The position numbers and the translations under genes are program-made. Below, one piece after another: positions 1-8,196 of a stretch of DNA of 64,000 nucleotides (position 1 is the stretch's first letter; the number at the start of each line of letters is the position of its first letter). The stretch comes from Paenibacillus macerans. Lineage in GTDB: Bacteria > Bacillota > Bacilli > Paenibacillales > Paenibacillaceae. The notes below the pieces were generated by a model. The model worked only from the letters and a program-made list of their open reading frames with translations, did no database searches and was not told where the DNA came from. The stretch is taken from contig NZ_JAMBOE010000001.1 of assembly GCF_023715465.1 (NCBI RefSeq), positions 372,001 through 436,000 on the forward strand, in the 5' to 3' direction.

Positions 1-839
1 CCCAGGTGCTTTTGAATCCGGGGGACGTCTGCCTGGTACCTGATCCGGGTTACCCGGATTACTGGTCCGGCGTGGCCTTGGCCAAGGCGCGGCTGGCCTT
101 TATGCCTTTGTCGGAGGAAAACGCATTTTTGCCCGATTACAATGCCATCCCGGCCTCCGATTTAAAGCAGGCAAAGCTGATGTACCTGAATTACCCGAAC
201 AACCCGACCGCCGCGACCGCTCCGCTCTCTTTTTATGAAGACACCGTGGAATTCGCCAGCCGCAACCGGATCGTCGTCGCCAGCGATTTCGCCTACGGAG
301 CCATCGCTTATGACGGGCACCGTCCGGTCAGCTTCCTGCAGGCCCCCGGCGCCAAAGAAGTCGGGGTCGAATTCTACACCTTGTCCAAAACGTACAACAT
401 GGCCGGTTGGCGGGTTGGCTTTGCGCTCGGCAACGCCGAGATCATCTCGCTGATCAACCTGCTGCAGGATCACATTTATGTCAGCCTGTTCGGCGCGGTT
501 CAGGCAGCCGCCGCGGCAGCGCTTACTGAGTCGCAGGATTGCGTAACCGAACTCGTAGCGCGGTATGCGTCACGCCGCAACGCCTTTTTTGAGGTTTTGG
601 AGCAAATCGGCTGGCATGCCTCCAAACCGCGGGGCTCTTTCTTTAGCTGGCTCCCGGTTCCGCAAGGATATACCTCCACCGCGTTTGCCGAACTGCTCCT
701 TCGGGAAGCCAAAGTCGCGGTAGCGCCGGGCATCGGCTTCGGGGAGCACGGCGAAGGGTACGTCCGCATCGGACTGCTCAGCGGCGAAGACCGCCTGCAG
801 GAAGCCGCGCGGCGAATCGGACGGCTTGGCTTGTTTTAA
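1..839 (+). CDS. PLP-dependent class I/II aminotransferase, 3' part (5' end outside window)
   Basis: The reading frame is open at the window edge, so the N-terminus is missing and about 277 residues are visible. It is a fold-type I aminotransferase: a YLNYPNNPTA motif, then SKTYNMAGWRVGFA, which contains the Schiff-base lysine and the phosphate-binding arginine, then a C-terminal small domain ending in VRIGLLSGEDRLQEA. It should catalyse pyridoxal-phosphate-dependent amino transfer in the cytoplasm. The style resembles MtnE/PatA and LL-diaminopimelate aminotransferases; the methionine-salvage gene mtnB about 4.5 kb downstream makes an MtnE-like role thinkable, but substrate cannot be read from this fragment. 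The family is confident, the substrate is not. Confidence 0.85.
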   Translation, partial: QVLLNPGDVCLVPDPGYPDYWSGVALAKARLAFMPLSEENAFLPDYNAIPASDLKQAKLMYLNYPNNPTAATAPLSFYEDTVEFASRNRIVVASDFAYGAIAYDGHRPVSFLQAPGAKEVGVEFYTLSKTYNMAGWRVGFALGNAEIISLINLLQDHIYVSLFGAVQAAAAAALTESQDCVTELVARYASRRNAFFEVLEQIGWHASKPRGSFFSWLPVPQGYTSTAFAELLLREAKVAVAPGIGFGEHGEGYVRIGLLSGEDRLQEAARRIGRLGLF

Positions 840-1029
840 AAGTAAGTTAAACTATAGAAATGGCGGAGTTAGGCAAGAGTACTGAATTGGGGAAACTATT
901 CTAACGGTTGCCACAACCGCTAGATGTCCGGCGGGCGATCGAATCGGTTCGAAAACTTGAGCTTTTGCGGGAATTCTGAATGTATCAGGGCTACAAGTTG
1001 TCTTGTGCAAGAAGTTAATGCAATGCTAG

Positions 1030-1238
1030 TGAACATAAGGGCAAAACAGGGCTTTATTTCGACGATCCCCCCATTTTAAGAGAATATAGAGGTAATTTAT
1101 GTTGCTATTTTCCCCGTTCGCAAGGAAATGCCCGCGCTTCGGGCTATTCACAGGAAAATAAAGACAAAAAATGCCGCTAATGGGGACGATCATGCCTGGC
1201 TCCGGACCTTAAGTACATAAAGTGCCGCTATTCTGCAG
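1030..1238. repeat. Four-unit intergenic repeat array A
   Basis: The 840-1374 gap has no convincing gene; this array is its main content. Two units of about 27 bp start near 1036 (ATAAGGGCAAAACAGGG, ending TTTATTTCG) and 1086 (ATAGAGGTAATTTATG, ending CTATTTTCC). Two inverted units end in GCCGCTAATGG (1172-1182) and GCCGCTATTCT (1222-1232). Spacing inside each pair is 50 bp. The pattern matches arrays B to E elsewhere in the window, although the units here are the most degenerate. Confidence 0.55.
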
Positions 1239-1374
1239 GCTGATGCTCGGTCCTTCCAGTAGTCGGCTGTCCAAACGCCTATTTCTAGGTTAGCCCCTTT
1301 TGGCTTTTTTCTTTTGCAAAAAAGAAAAGACGATGGTATCCTAACAGTAATCATATTCATATCGGACATCCCTA

Positions 1375-1610
1375 CAAACGCAATGACGGGACCAGTAAGA
1401 AAGAACGCGGCGCCCCAGAGAGTAAATTCCAGCGGCTGAGAGAATTTACATGCTTGCCCTTTCCGAACCCTACCCCCGAGCGGCCGGCTCCAAAGCCGGA
1501 CAGCGCCCCTGTTACCGGGCAATCCGAGTCGGATGAGAACCTCATCAATAAAGGTGGTACCGCGGAAGTCACACTTTCGTCCTTTGCGTGCAAAGGCGGA
1601 AGTTTTTTTA
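1375..1610 (+). promoter_or_regulatory. T-box riboswitch leader upstream of proBAC
   Basis: The T-box core AAGGTGGTACCGCGG lies at 1551-1565 and is followed at about 1571-1607 by a GC-rich hairpin (CTTTCGTCCTTTGC pairing with GCAAAGGCGGAAG) and a run of seven T, the usual antiterminator/terminator pair. Upstream are stem I signatures: GACGGGACCAGTAAG near 1385, an AGAGAG bulge near 1418, and GAACCCTACCCCCGAG at 1465-1480, where the specifier loop is expected. Proline codons (CCC/CCT) occur in that loop, which fits the downstream proline genes and the known T-box control of proBA in B. subtilis. The exact specifier triplet is uncertain. Uncharged tRNA would stabilise antitermination. Confidence 0.85.
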
Positions 1611-1730
1611 TTTTGCGCGAGGATGCGGGAAAAGGGAGCTGATTGCCTGGCCATTCGGTACTGGATACCGCTACCGCTGCCGATAGCCGTTCTACTTCGA
1701 CTTTCTGTGCTGACTGCTGGCCACCTGCCG

Positions 1731-1915
1731 CTAACGGACACGGAAGCCGCTATTTGAACGTTTTATAGGTATTTCCCAGGCTAACGGACACTTGGAACCT
1801 TATTGGCGTGAAAAAGTCCCAAAACCCGCCTGATTGAGCAAAATAGCGGCGCCTGTGTCCGTTAAACGTGGAAAAAGACCGTTTTTGCTTAATTAGCGGC
1901 TCTCATGTCCGTTAC
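1731..1915. repeat. Four-unit intergenic repeat array B
   Basis: Two direct units TAACGGACACGGAAGCCGCT.. (1731-1755) and TAACGGACACTTGGAACCTT.. (1781-1805) are followed by two inverted units AAATAGCGGC..TGTCCGTTA (1841-1865) and TTAGCGGC..TGTCCGTTA (1893-1914). Start-to-start spacing is 50, 60 and about 51 bp, the same as array C at 60.6 kb. The array sits between the T-box terminator and proB, so it would be part of the read-through proB transcript. Confidence 0.8.
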
Positions 1916-1989
1916 ATCCTGCGGCTCGCGCAACCGTCCGTTACCCGCACGCACACGTTATTATTTCAAGTTTTGGAGGAGTGGTCACC

Positions 1990-3096
1990 ATGCTGCGTCG
2001 CATCGTCGTCAAAATCGGAAGCAGTTCGCTGACTTCGTCGGAAGGAGGATTAAACCGGGACGCTGTCCGTTATTTCGCCGCCGAGTTGGCCGGCCTCGTC
2101 CGGGCCGGTTTCCAGCCCCTGCTGGTCACCTCCGGCGCCGTGGCTGCCGGCTTCCGCGAAATCGGCTACCCCGAGCGGCCAAAGCTGCTGCATGAGAAAC
2201 AGGCGGCCGCCGCGGTAGGCCAGGCGCTGCTGATGCAAGCGTACCGCGAAGCGCTCTCCGAGCATCACGTATCCGCCGCCCAAGTGCTGCTTACCCGCTC
2301 CGATTTCCAGAACCGCAAACGGACGGGCAACGCGAGCATGGCGATCGAAGAGCTGTTGCGGCAGGGCGTCCTGCCGATCATCAACGAAAACGACACCGTT
2401 TCGCTGGACGAGTTGAAATTCGGGGACAACGATACGCTGTCGGCTCTGGTCGCCAATTTGATCAAAGCTGAGCATCTGCTCATTCTGACGGATATGGACG
2501 GGCTTTACACCAAAGATCCGCGTCTTGATCCAAATGCGACCCGCATCACCCGCGTCACGGAAATCACAAACGAGCTGTACACAATCGCTGGCGGGGCGGG
2601 CTCCGCGGTCGGCACGGGCGGCATGCGCTCGAAAATCGACGCGGCCAAAATCGCCTCGATCGGCGGCGTTCCCGTCTTCGTCGGCAAAGTGGCGGAGACC
2701 GGCGGCCTTCAGGCCGCACTGCAGGGCGACGGCCGCGGCACCTACTTCGAAGCGCACGGGGCCGCCCTGCCGCGCAAAAAACAATGGCTTGGCTTCTTCT
2801 CCACCCCGTTCGGCACGCTGACGGTTGACGACGGCGCTGAAGAAGCGCTCATTCACGGTGGACGCAGCCTGCTCCCGGTAGGCGTCAAAGCCGCGAACGG
2901 TCACTTTCATACGGGTGATGTTGTGGAAGTCGTCAATGCCGGCGGGGAAGTGCTCGGACGCGGGATCGTCAATTACGACGCCGAGCAGCTGCAGGAAATT
3001 ATCGGGCTGCCCAGCGCCGAGGTTATCAAAAAGCTGGATATTGTCCACCGCCTCGAGGTTATCCACCGGGACGAATGGATTTCGTTAAAGTCATAA
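1990..3096 (+). CDS. proB: Glutamate 5-kinase
   Basis: ProB phosphorylates L-glutamate to gamma-glutamyl phosphate, the first step of proline synthesis, in the cytoplasm. The 368-residue protein has an amino-acid-kinase domain (KIGSSS at 8-13, VTSGAVAAG at 46-54, NENDTV at 132-137, GTGGMRSK at 208-215) followed by a C-terminal PUA domain, the usual full-length bacterial arrangement. The ATG at 1990 is chosen because GGAGGA at 1975-1980 is well spaced from it; the in-frame GTG at 1981 directly abuts that site. It is the first gene of proB-proA-proC-mtnB, 29 bp before proA, and is probably controlled by the T-box leader upstream. Confidence 0.97.
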   Translation: MLRRIVVKIGSSSLTSSEGGLNRDAVRYFAAELAGLVRAGFQPLLVTSGAVAAGFREIGYPERPKLLHEKQAAAAVGQALLMQAYREALSEHHVSAAQVLLTRSDFQNRKRTGNASMAIEELLRQGVLPIINENDTVSLDELKFGDNDTLSALVANLIKAEHLLILTDMDGLYTKDPRLDPNATRITRVTEITNELYTIAGGAGSAVGTGGMRSKIDAAKIASIGGVPVFVGKVAETGGLQAALQGDGRGTYFEAHGAALPRKKQWLGFFSTPFGTLTVDDGAEEALIHGGRSLLPVGVKAANGHFHTGDVVEVVNAGGEVLGRGIVNYDAEQLQEIIGLPSAEVIKKLDIVHRLEVIHRDEWISLKS

Positions 3097-3125
3097 TTCG
3101 AAGAATTATAAGGAGGTCTTAAGCT

Positions 3126-4373
3126 ATGAGTGAAGTCAGACAAAAAGCCGAACGGGCCGCCGGTGCCGTATCCGCACTGAACCGCCTGACGACGGAGCAA
3201 AAAAACGAAGCCCTGCTGACCGCCGCCAAAGCGCTTGTGGACGGCAGCGCCGCGATCATCGCGGCCAACGAGGAAGATTTGCGGCGCGGCCGGGAGAACG
3301 GCACTTCTTCGGCGATGCTGGACCGGCTTGCTTTAAACGAGCAACGCATTGAAGGGATCGCCGAAGGGCTGCGGCAAATCGTCGCTTTGCCCGACCCGGT
3401 CGGAGACGTGCTGGAGACGATCGACCGCCCGAACGGGCTGCATATCGTGAAGAAGCGCGTACCGCTCGGCGTCATCGGGATCATTTATGAAGCCCGCCCC
3501 AATGTTACGGTTGATGCAATGGGACTTTGCCTCAAAACCGGCAACGCGGTCGTGCTGCGCGGCGGCTCCTCCGCCCTTGCCTCCAACCGCAAAATCGTCG
3601 AGCTCATCCACGAGGCCTTGCGCGGCACCGCCATTCCGGTCGACGCCGTGCAACTTATCGAGGATCCAAGCCGCTCGTCCGTCGACGAAATGCTGAAGCT
3701 GAACGGGCTGCTGGATGTCATCATCCCACGCGGCGGCAGCTCGCTGATCCAAACGGTCGTGCAAAACGCCACCGTGCCGGTGATCGAGACGGGAGCAGGT
3801 ATCTGTCATACGTATCTGGACGCCGCCGCGAACCCGGAAATGGCCGCTTCCATTGCACTCAACGCTAAAGTACAGCGTCCATCGGTATGCAATTCGATGG
3901 AAACGCTGCTTGTTCACGAAGACTTCGCATCCCGGCATCTGGCCGAATTGGCGGACCGCTTCAAGGAGGCAGGCGTTGAGTTAAGAGGCTGCGCAGCGAC
4001 GAGACGCCTTATAGCCTGGGCAAATCCGGCAACCGATGAAGACTATGCGACCGAGTACAATGACTATATTTTGAATGTGAAGGTCGTTCGCAATTTGGAG
4101 GAAGCGCTGGATCACATCCGCCGTTTCGGCACCAAACACTCGGAATGCATCGTTACCGAAGACCGGCACGCTGCGGAGCTTTTCCAGCAGGAAATCGATG
4201 CCGCCGCCGTGTACCACAATGCGTCCACCCGGTTTACGGACGGCTTTGAATTCGGTTTTGGCGCCGAAATCGGCATCAGCACGCAAAAACTGCATGCCAG
4301 AGGGCCGATGGGCCTGCCTGCGCTGACATCCAGCAAATATATCGTTACGGGGAACGGGCAAATCCGGGAGTAA
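3126..4373 (+). CDS. proA: Gamma-glutamyl phosphate reductase
   Basis: ProA reduces gamma-glutamyl phosphate with NADPH to glutamate 5-semialdehyde, the second proline step, and works closely with ProB. The 415-residue protein has an aldehyde-dehydrogenase-like fold. Visible signatures are IIYEARPNVTVDA near residue 120 and RPSVCNSMETLLVH, with the catalytic cysteine at about 255. An AAGGAGG site precedes the ATG at normal spacing. The gene lies 29 bp after proB and 68 bp before proC, consistent with a single operon. Length and motifs are normal for the family. Confidence 0.97.
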   Translation: MSEVRQKAERAAGAVSALNRLTTEQKNEALLTAAKALVDGSAAIIAANEEDLRRGRENGTSSAMLDRLALNEQRIEGIAEGLRQIVALPDPVGDVLETIDRPNGLHIVKKRVPLGVIGIIYEARPNVTVDAMGLCLKTGNAVVLRGGSSALASNRKIVELIHEALRGTAIPVDAVQLIEDPSRSSVDEMLKLNGLLDVIIPRGGSSLIQTVVQNATVPVIETGAGICHTYLDAAANPEMAASIALNAKVQRPSVCNSMETLLVHEDFASRHLAELADRFKEAGVELRGCAATRRLIAWANPATDEDYATEYNDYILNVKVVRNLEEALDHIRRFGTKHSECIVTEDRHAAELFQQEIDAAAVYHNASTRFTDGFEFGFGAEIGISTQKLHARGPMGLPALTSSKYIVTGNGQIRE

Positions 4374-4441
4374 ACCGGCAATTAGCCTAAAAAAATCCCC
4401 CTTAGCCAATATCCATTCTCTACATCAGGAGGTAATTGACC

Positions 4442-5302
4442 ATGAATCCGAACATATCTCTGGCCTCCGCCTCGATTTGCTTTTACGGCGCCGGTTCGAT
4501 GGCCGAAGCGATCGTGCGCGGACTGATCCATACAGGCGTCGCCGGCGCGGACCAAATCGCCATGCTGAACCGCTCGAGCCAGGAACGGCTTGCCTATTTA
4601 TCGCAGACTTACCGCGTGTCGACCGCAAACGAAGAAGCCGCCAAAAACCGGCATCTCCGGGAAGCTTCGATCATCGTCCTGGCGATGAAACCGAAGGATG
4701 CCGGCGAAGCGCTTAGCGAACTCGGCCCGATGCTGCGCGAAGGGCAAATGATCGTCTCCCTGATCGCCGGCCTGTCGATCGAAACGATCCAGGCGCTGCT
4801 AGGCAGCAACATCCCGATCGCCCGGACGATGCCGAACACGTCCTGCTCCATCGGCCACGGCGCAACCGGGATCTCCTTCTCCGCCGAAATATCAAAGGAG
4901 CAAAAAACGCAGGTGTTGTCTATGTTTCAGGCGGTCGGTATGGTTAGCGTGATTCCGGAGGAACGGATGGAAATCCTGACCGGTGTTTCCGGCAGCGGCC
5001 CCGCATATATTTATTACATGATGGAAGCGATGATCGAAGCGGGCCTGGAAGGCGGCCTAACCTCCGAACAGGCACGTGAGTTGACGGTGCAAACGGTGCT
5101 TGGCGCCGCCCTGATGATGAAGGAAACCGGCGAAAATCCGGCCAAGCTCCGAGCCGACATCACCTCGCCTAACGGCTCGACCCAGGCGGCGCTGGAGGTG
5201 CTCGAAGCGGCCGGCTTCCGGCCGAACGTGAAAGCCGCGGTGCACCGGGCCGCCGAGCGGTCTTTGGAAATGGGCGAGGCAGTTCGAAAGTCGCTTCTGT
5301 AA
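4442..5302 (+). CDS. proC: Pyrroline-5-carboxylate reductase
   Basis: ProC reduces 1-pyrroline-5-carboxylate to L-proline with NAD(P)H, completing the pathway begun by the two upstream genes. The 286-residue product has an N-terminal Rossmann motif FYGAGSMAEA at 14-23 and the C-terminal P5CR dimerisation signature (LTGVSGSGPAYIYYMMEAM, then LRADITSPNGSTQAALEVLE). The ATG at 4442 is preferred over the in-frame TTG at 4436 because AGGAGG at 4427-4432 gives a 9-base spacing. A proB-proA-proC order under one T-box implies coordinated proline synthesis. Confidence 0.96.
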   Translation: MNPNISLASASICFYGAGSMAEAIVRGLIHTGVAGADQIAMLNRSSQERLAYLSQTYRVSTANEEAAKNRHLREASIIVLAMKPKDAGEALSELGPMLREGQMIVSLIAGLSIETIQALLGSNIPIARTMPNTSCSIGHGATGISFSAEISKEQKTQVLSMFQAVGMVSVIPEERMEILTGVSGSGPAYIYYMMEAMIEAGLEGGLTSEQARELTVQTVLGAALMMKETGENPAKLRADITSPNGSTQAALEVLEAAGFRPNVKAAVHRAAERSLEMGEAVRKSLL

Positions 5303-5341
5303 GCCATTATTTTGGGTGAAGCACGAAGGAGGACGGCCAAC

Positions 5342-5995
5342 ATGAATTTTTCGGACATTCCGTTGGAAGAAAAACAAGCTGCGCTCAGCGAACTGCGCGG
5401 CGTCAAGGAACGGCTTACCGCCCGCGGCTGGCTTCCGGGCATGAGCGGCAGCTTGTCCGTTCGGGTCGGCGGCTTCGCGCCGGGCAATTATCACTTTGCG
5501 GTGACGTCGGGCATGAAGGGCCAAACGAAGCTTCCGGCCGAGGAGTTTCTGTTTGTGGACGCCGCTGGAACGCCAAGTGAAGCCACAAAGCTGACGCCCG
5601 GCGAAGATGTGCCGATTCACGCGAAAATCTACCGGATGACCGGCTGCGGCGCGATTCTCCACGTGCACACCGTGTTTAACAATGTGCTCAGCGAATATTT
5701 CGGCGACGAAGGATTCGTCCATATACAGGGCAACGAGCTGATCAAAGCGCTGGGCATCTGGGAGGAGGACGCCGCTGTCCGCATCCCGGTCGTGCCGAAT
5801 TACGCCGACATCGCCGAGCTGGCGAGGCGGATTCCCGCCGCGCTTGACACCCGCGTTCCCAGCCTATTGCTGCGGGACCATGGCATCTACGCATGGGGCT
5901 CCACCGCATTCGATGCCGTATCCCGTTTGGAGGCCTTCGAATTTATGTTCGAGGCGATCTACCGCTCCCTCCTGCTCCCGCCCAAACGTAAATGA
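5342..5995 (+). CDS. mtnB: Methylthioribulose-1-phosphate dehydratase
   Basis: MtnB dehydrates 5-methylthioribulose 1-phosphate in the methionine salvage pathway. The 217-residue protein is a class II aldolase-fold metalloenzyme. Zinc ligands are visible as His93 in PIHAKIY, His107/His109 in HVHTVFNN, and a further histidine at about 180 in LLRDHGIYAWG. The start at 5342 follows AAGGAGG at 5326-5332; an upstream in-frame ATG at 5312 lacks a site. The gene is the last of the proline operon, 39 bp after proC, which is an unusual pairing of proline synthesis with methionine salvage. The assignment rests on the HVHT and MSGSLSVRV signatures. Confidence 0.88.
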   Translation: MNFSDIPLEEKQAALSELRGVKERLTARGWLPGMSGSLSVRVGGFAPGNYHFAVTSGMKGQTKLPAEEFLFVDAAGTPSEATKLTPGEDVPIHAKIYRMTGCGAILHVHTVFNNVLSEYFGDEGFVHIQGNELIKALGIWEEDAAVRIPVVPNYADIAELARRIPAALDTRVPSLLLRDHGIYAWGSTAFDAVSRLEAFEFMFEAIYRSLLLPPKRK

Positions 5996-6006
5996 CCGGA
6001 CCAAGC

Positions 6007-6083
6007 AACCTCGCGGCCAGCGAAGCAAAAAGACGCAATGCGATAAGCAAGCCGCATCCTCATCGCTGCCGCGAGGTTATTTT
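6007..6083 (+). terminator. Probable terminator of the proBAC-mtnB operon
   Basis: An 11-bp perfect inverted repeat, AACCTCGCGGC (6007-6017) and GCCGCGAGGTT (6068-6078), is followed by ATTTTTG. The loop is long (about 50 nt), so folding is less certain than for a compact hairpin, but the position directly after mtnB and before convergent gcvH fits. Confidence 0.55.
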
Positions 6084-6100
6084 TGCCTGTCACAGGCCCT

Positions 6101-6502
6101 CTATCTTTCGAGAAACTCCGCGTAAGCTTTAGCATCCATCAACTTGGAAAAAGCGGCGGCGGGATCTTCATGCAGTTGAATCCGCACCATCCAGCCCCCG
6201 TCGTAAGGTTCTTCATTCACCAGCTCGGGCGCCGTTTCCAGCTCGTCGTTAATCTCCAGCACCGTTCCGCTGACCGGCGTAAACAAATCCGCCACCGTTT
6301 TGACCGATTCGATTGTGCCGATCCCGTCCTGCGCTTCCACTTCCGTTCCAAGGTCCGGCAGCTCCACAAACACGATATCGCCCAAGCGATGCTGGGCCAC
6401 GTCGGAAATGCCGATTTTTGCCGTTCCGTCCCCCAAATCCAGCACCCATTCATGTTCGTCGCTATACCATAGATTTTCCCTAATATTAGCAGACAAGCTC
6501 AT
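6101..6502 (-). CDS. gcvH: Glycine cleavage system H protein
   Basis: GcvH is the lipoylated shuttle that carries the aminomethyl intermediate between the P, T and L proteins of the glycine cleavage complex. The product is about 133 residues; the lipoyl-attachment lysine is Lys68 in the motif TIESVKTVADL, and the N-terminal YSDEHEWV is family-typical. The ATG at 6502 lies only 2 bases from GAGGAGG, so a TTG two codons later (6496) with 7-base spacing may be the true start. The gene is divergent from gcvT, on the far side of the glycine riboswitch, so it is probably transcribed from its own promoter and not controlled by the riboswitch. Confidence 0.95.
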   Translation of the reverse strand: MSLSANIRENLWYSDEHEWVLDLGDGTAKIGISDVAQHRLGDIVFVELPDLGTEVEAQDGIGTIESVKTVADLFTPVSGTVLEINDELETAPELVNEEPYDGGWMVRIQLHEDPAAAFSKLMDAKAYAEFLER

Positions 6503-6648
6503 TCCTCCTCTTTCCGGATATTTCTCGTTCAGATTATTCCAACCTAGTCAGGATGTCAATATTACTAACATAATTTATAGATTTGCAAAAATGAAAGCGT
6601 TACAATATACAAAACCAAAATAAAATTTATATTTTTATGATAAGTTTA

Positions 6649-6677
6649 TTGACATATTTCGCAGTTTTGAGTATTAA
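6649..6677 (+). promoter_or_regulatory. SigA-type promoter of the gcvT riboswitch operon
   Basis: TTGACA at 6649-6654 and TATTAA at 6672-6677 are separated by 17 bp in an AT-rich stretch directly upstream of the glycine riboswitch, giving a near-consensus housekeeping promoter. Confidence 0.7.
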
Positions 6678-6699
6678 TGTAGATGTAATCAGCGGTTGA

Positions 6700-6945
6700 A
6701 GGCAGAGGGAGAGATTACAATTCCAGCAAATTGTAACGCCGAAGGAGCAAGCCGCACGGAAGCGGTGAATCTCTCAGGCAAAAGGACTTCTGCCGGACGC
6801 GTCTCTGGAGAGAATTCGTCTTTTAGGGTTTAAAGGCGGATCACCCAAGGGGAAACCTGCTTCTTCTTTAAAATGCCGGCGAGCAAGATGCTTGGTGTTT
6901 TGCAGCAGGGTAACTCTCAGGTACAAAGGACAGAGCCGGAAATAT
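6700..6945 (+). promoter_or_regulatory. Tandem glycine riboswitch
   Basis: Two successive glycine aptamers are recognisable. The first (about 6700-6820) contains GGAGAGATTAC, CGCCGAAGGAGCAA, TGAATCTCTCAGGCAAAAGG and a CTCTGGAGAG closing stem. The second (about 6835-6940) contains CGGATCACCCAAGGGGAAA, a GCCGGCGAGCAAGATGC arm and AACTCTCAGGTACAAAGGAC. The two-aptamer layout upstream of gcvT is the known form of this class; glycine binding should permit expression of the cleavage operon. Confidence 0.95.
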
Positions 6946-6992
6946 CCGATTCGTTGCCAGTCGGAATTTCTTGGCCTGTCTTTTTATTTTTT
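6929..6992 (+). terminator. Intrinsic terminator of the glycine riboswitch expression platform
   Basis: GACAGAGCCGGAAAT pairs with ATTTCTTGGCCTGTC and is followed by TTTTTATTTTTTT. The left arm overlaps the 3' end of aptamer 2, so ligand binding would compete with terminator formation. Confidence 0.8.
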
Positions 6993-7046
6993 TCATGATA
7001 TGCGCAGGTAAAAATACGGCCCACTACGGCCAAACGAGGTGATGAG

Positions 7047-8177
7047 ATGTCCGAACCCCTACTGCAACGAACGCCGCTATACTCTTGTTACGGCCGATAT
7101 GAAGGCGTGCGCTGCATCGATTTCGGCGGCTGGGAGCTGCCGGTGCAATTCAGCGGCATTCAAAAGGAGCACGAGGCCGTGCGCGAGCGGGCCGGCTTGT
7201 TTGACGTATCGCATATGGGCGAGTTTTACGCCGAGGGCCCTGGAGCGGAAAGTTTTTTGCAGCGGATGACGACGAACGACGTGAGCCTGCTGGGGCCGGG
7301 AAAAGCTCAATACACCCTGCTCTGTTATCCGGACGGCGGTGTCGTCGACGATCTGCTGGTGTATAAACGGGACGAAGGCAAATACATGCTTGTCGTCAAC
7401 GCCGCAAACATCGACAAGGATTGGGAATGGCTGCGGCGGCATCTGCCCGCCGAAGGCGTCAGCCTGCGCAACGTTTCCGCAGCCACGGCTCTGCTGGCGC
7501 TCCAGGGGCCGCTGGCCGCCTCCATCCTCTCCCCGCTGTGCGAAGGACATGATCCCGGCGTTTTGCGCCCCTTCACGTTTTATCCCGAGGCCCGGGTCAG
7601 CGGCATTAAAACGCTGCTCTCGCGCACCGGCTATACCGGCGAGGACGGGTATGAGCTTTATGCGGCTGCGGAAGACGCTCCGGCCCTTTGGGACGCGCTG
7701 ATGCGAGCTGGCGAGGCCCACGGGCTCGTGCCGGCGGGGCTCGGCGCCCGGGATACGCTGCGTTTTGAAGCCGGCCTCCCCCTCTACGGGCAGGAGCTGT
7801 CGCAGCGTATTTCGCCGCTGGAAGCCGATCTCGGCCGGTTCGTAAAATGGGACTCTGGCTCATTTATCGGGCGCGAGGCGCTGCTCAAGCAGCGTGAAGA
7901 AGGCGTTCCGCGGCGGCTCGCCGGTCTGGAGATGATCGACCGGGGCATCCCGCGCACGCATTATCCGGTTTTTGCGCCTGGCATCGAGGGCCAAATCGGC
8001 GAAGTAACCACAGGCACGCAAGCGCCGACGCTCAAAAAAAGCCTCGGACTGGTACTGATCGCCAGCGCCTATGCTGCGGCCGGCACCATACTCGAGGTGG
8101 AAATCCGCGGCAAACGGCTGAAAGCTAAAGTCGTCCCCCCGCCATTTTATCGCCGCAACGCACTCGCCAAGCCGTGA
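7047..8177 (+). CDS. gcvT: Aminomethyltransferase (glycine cleavage T protein)
   Basis: GcvT transfers the methylene group from aminomethyl-lipoyl-GcvH to tetrahydrofolate and releases ammonia. The 376-residue product has the GcvT folate-binding domain, seen in FDVSHMGEFYAEGPGAESFL near residue 55 and RTGYTGEDGYELY near 195, and the C-terminal barrel domain ending in GEVTTGTQAPTLKKSLGL and VEIRGKRLKAKVV. The ATG at 7047 follows GAGGTG. It is the first gene of the riboswitch-controlled gcvT-gcvPA-gcvPB operon and ends 19 bp before gcvPA. Confidence 0.97.
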   Translation: MSEPLLQRTPLYSCYGRYEGVRCIDFGGWELPVQFSGIQKEHEAVRERAGLFDVSHMGEFYAEGPGAESFLQRMTTNDVSLLGPGKAQYTLLCYPDGGVVDDLLVYKRDEGKYMLVVNAANIDKDWEWLRRHLPAEGVSLRNVSAATALLALQGPLAASILSPLCEGHDPGVLRPFTFYPEARVSGIKTLLSRTGYTGEDGYELYAAAEDAPALWDALMRAGEAHGLVPAGLGARDTLRFEAGLPLYGQELSQRISPLEADLGRFVKWDSGSFIGREALLKQREEGVPRRLAGLEMIDRGIPRTHYPVFAPGIEGQIGEVTTGTQAPTLKKSLGLVLIASAYAAAGTILEVEIRGKRLKAKVVPPPFYRRNALAKP

Positions 8178-8196
8178 AAGGAGAACGAGAAAACCT

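Noticed and set aside
1190..1741. 183-codon minus-strand frame across the T-box leader
   Set aside because: It overlaps the recognised T-box and array units, with no family resemblance or ribosome site.
1731..1915. CRISPR array reading of the regularly spaced repeats
   Set aside because: Units invert halfway through the array, there are only four, they are imperfect, spacers resemble each other between loci, and no cas gene is present.
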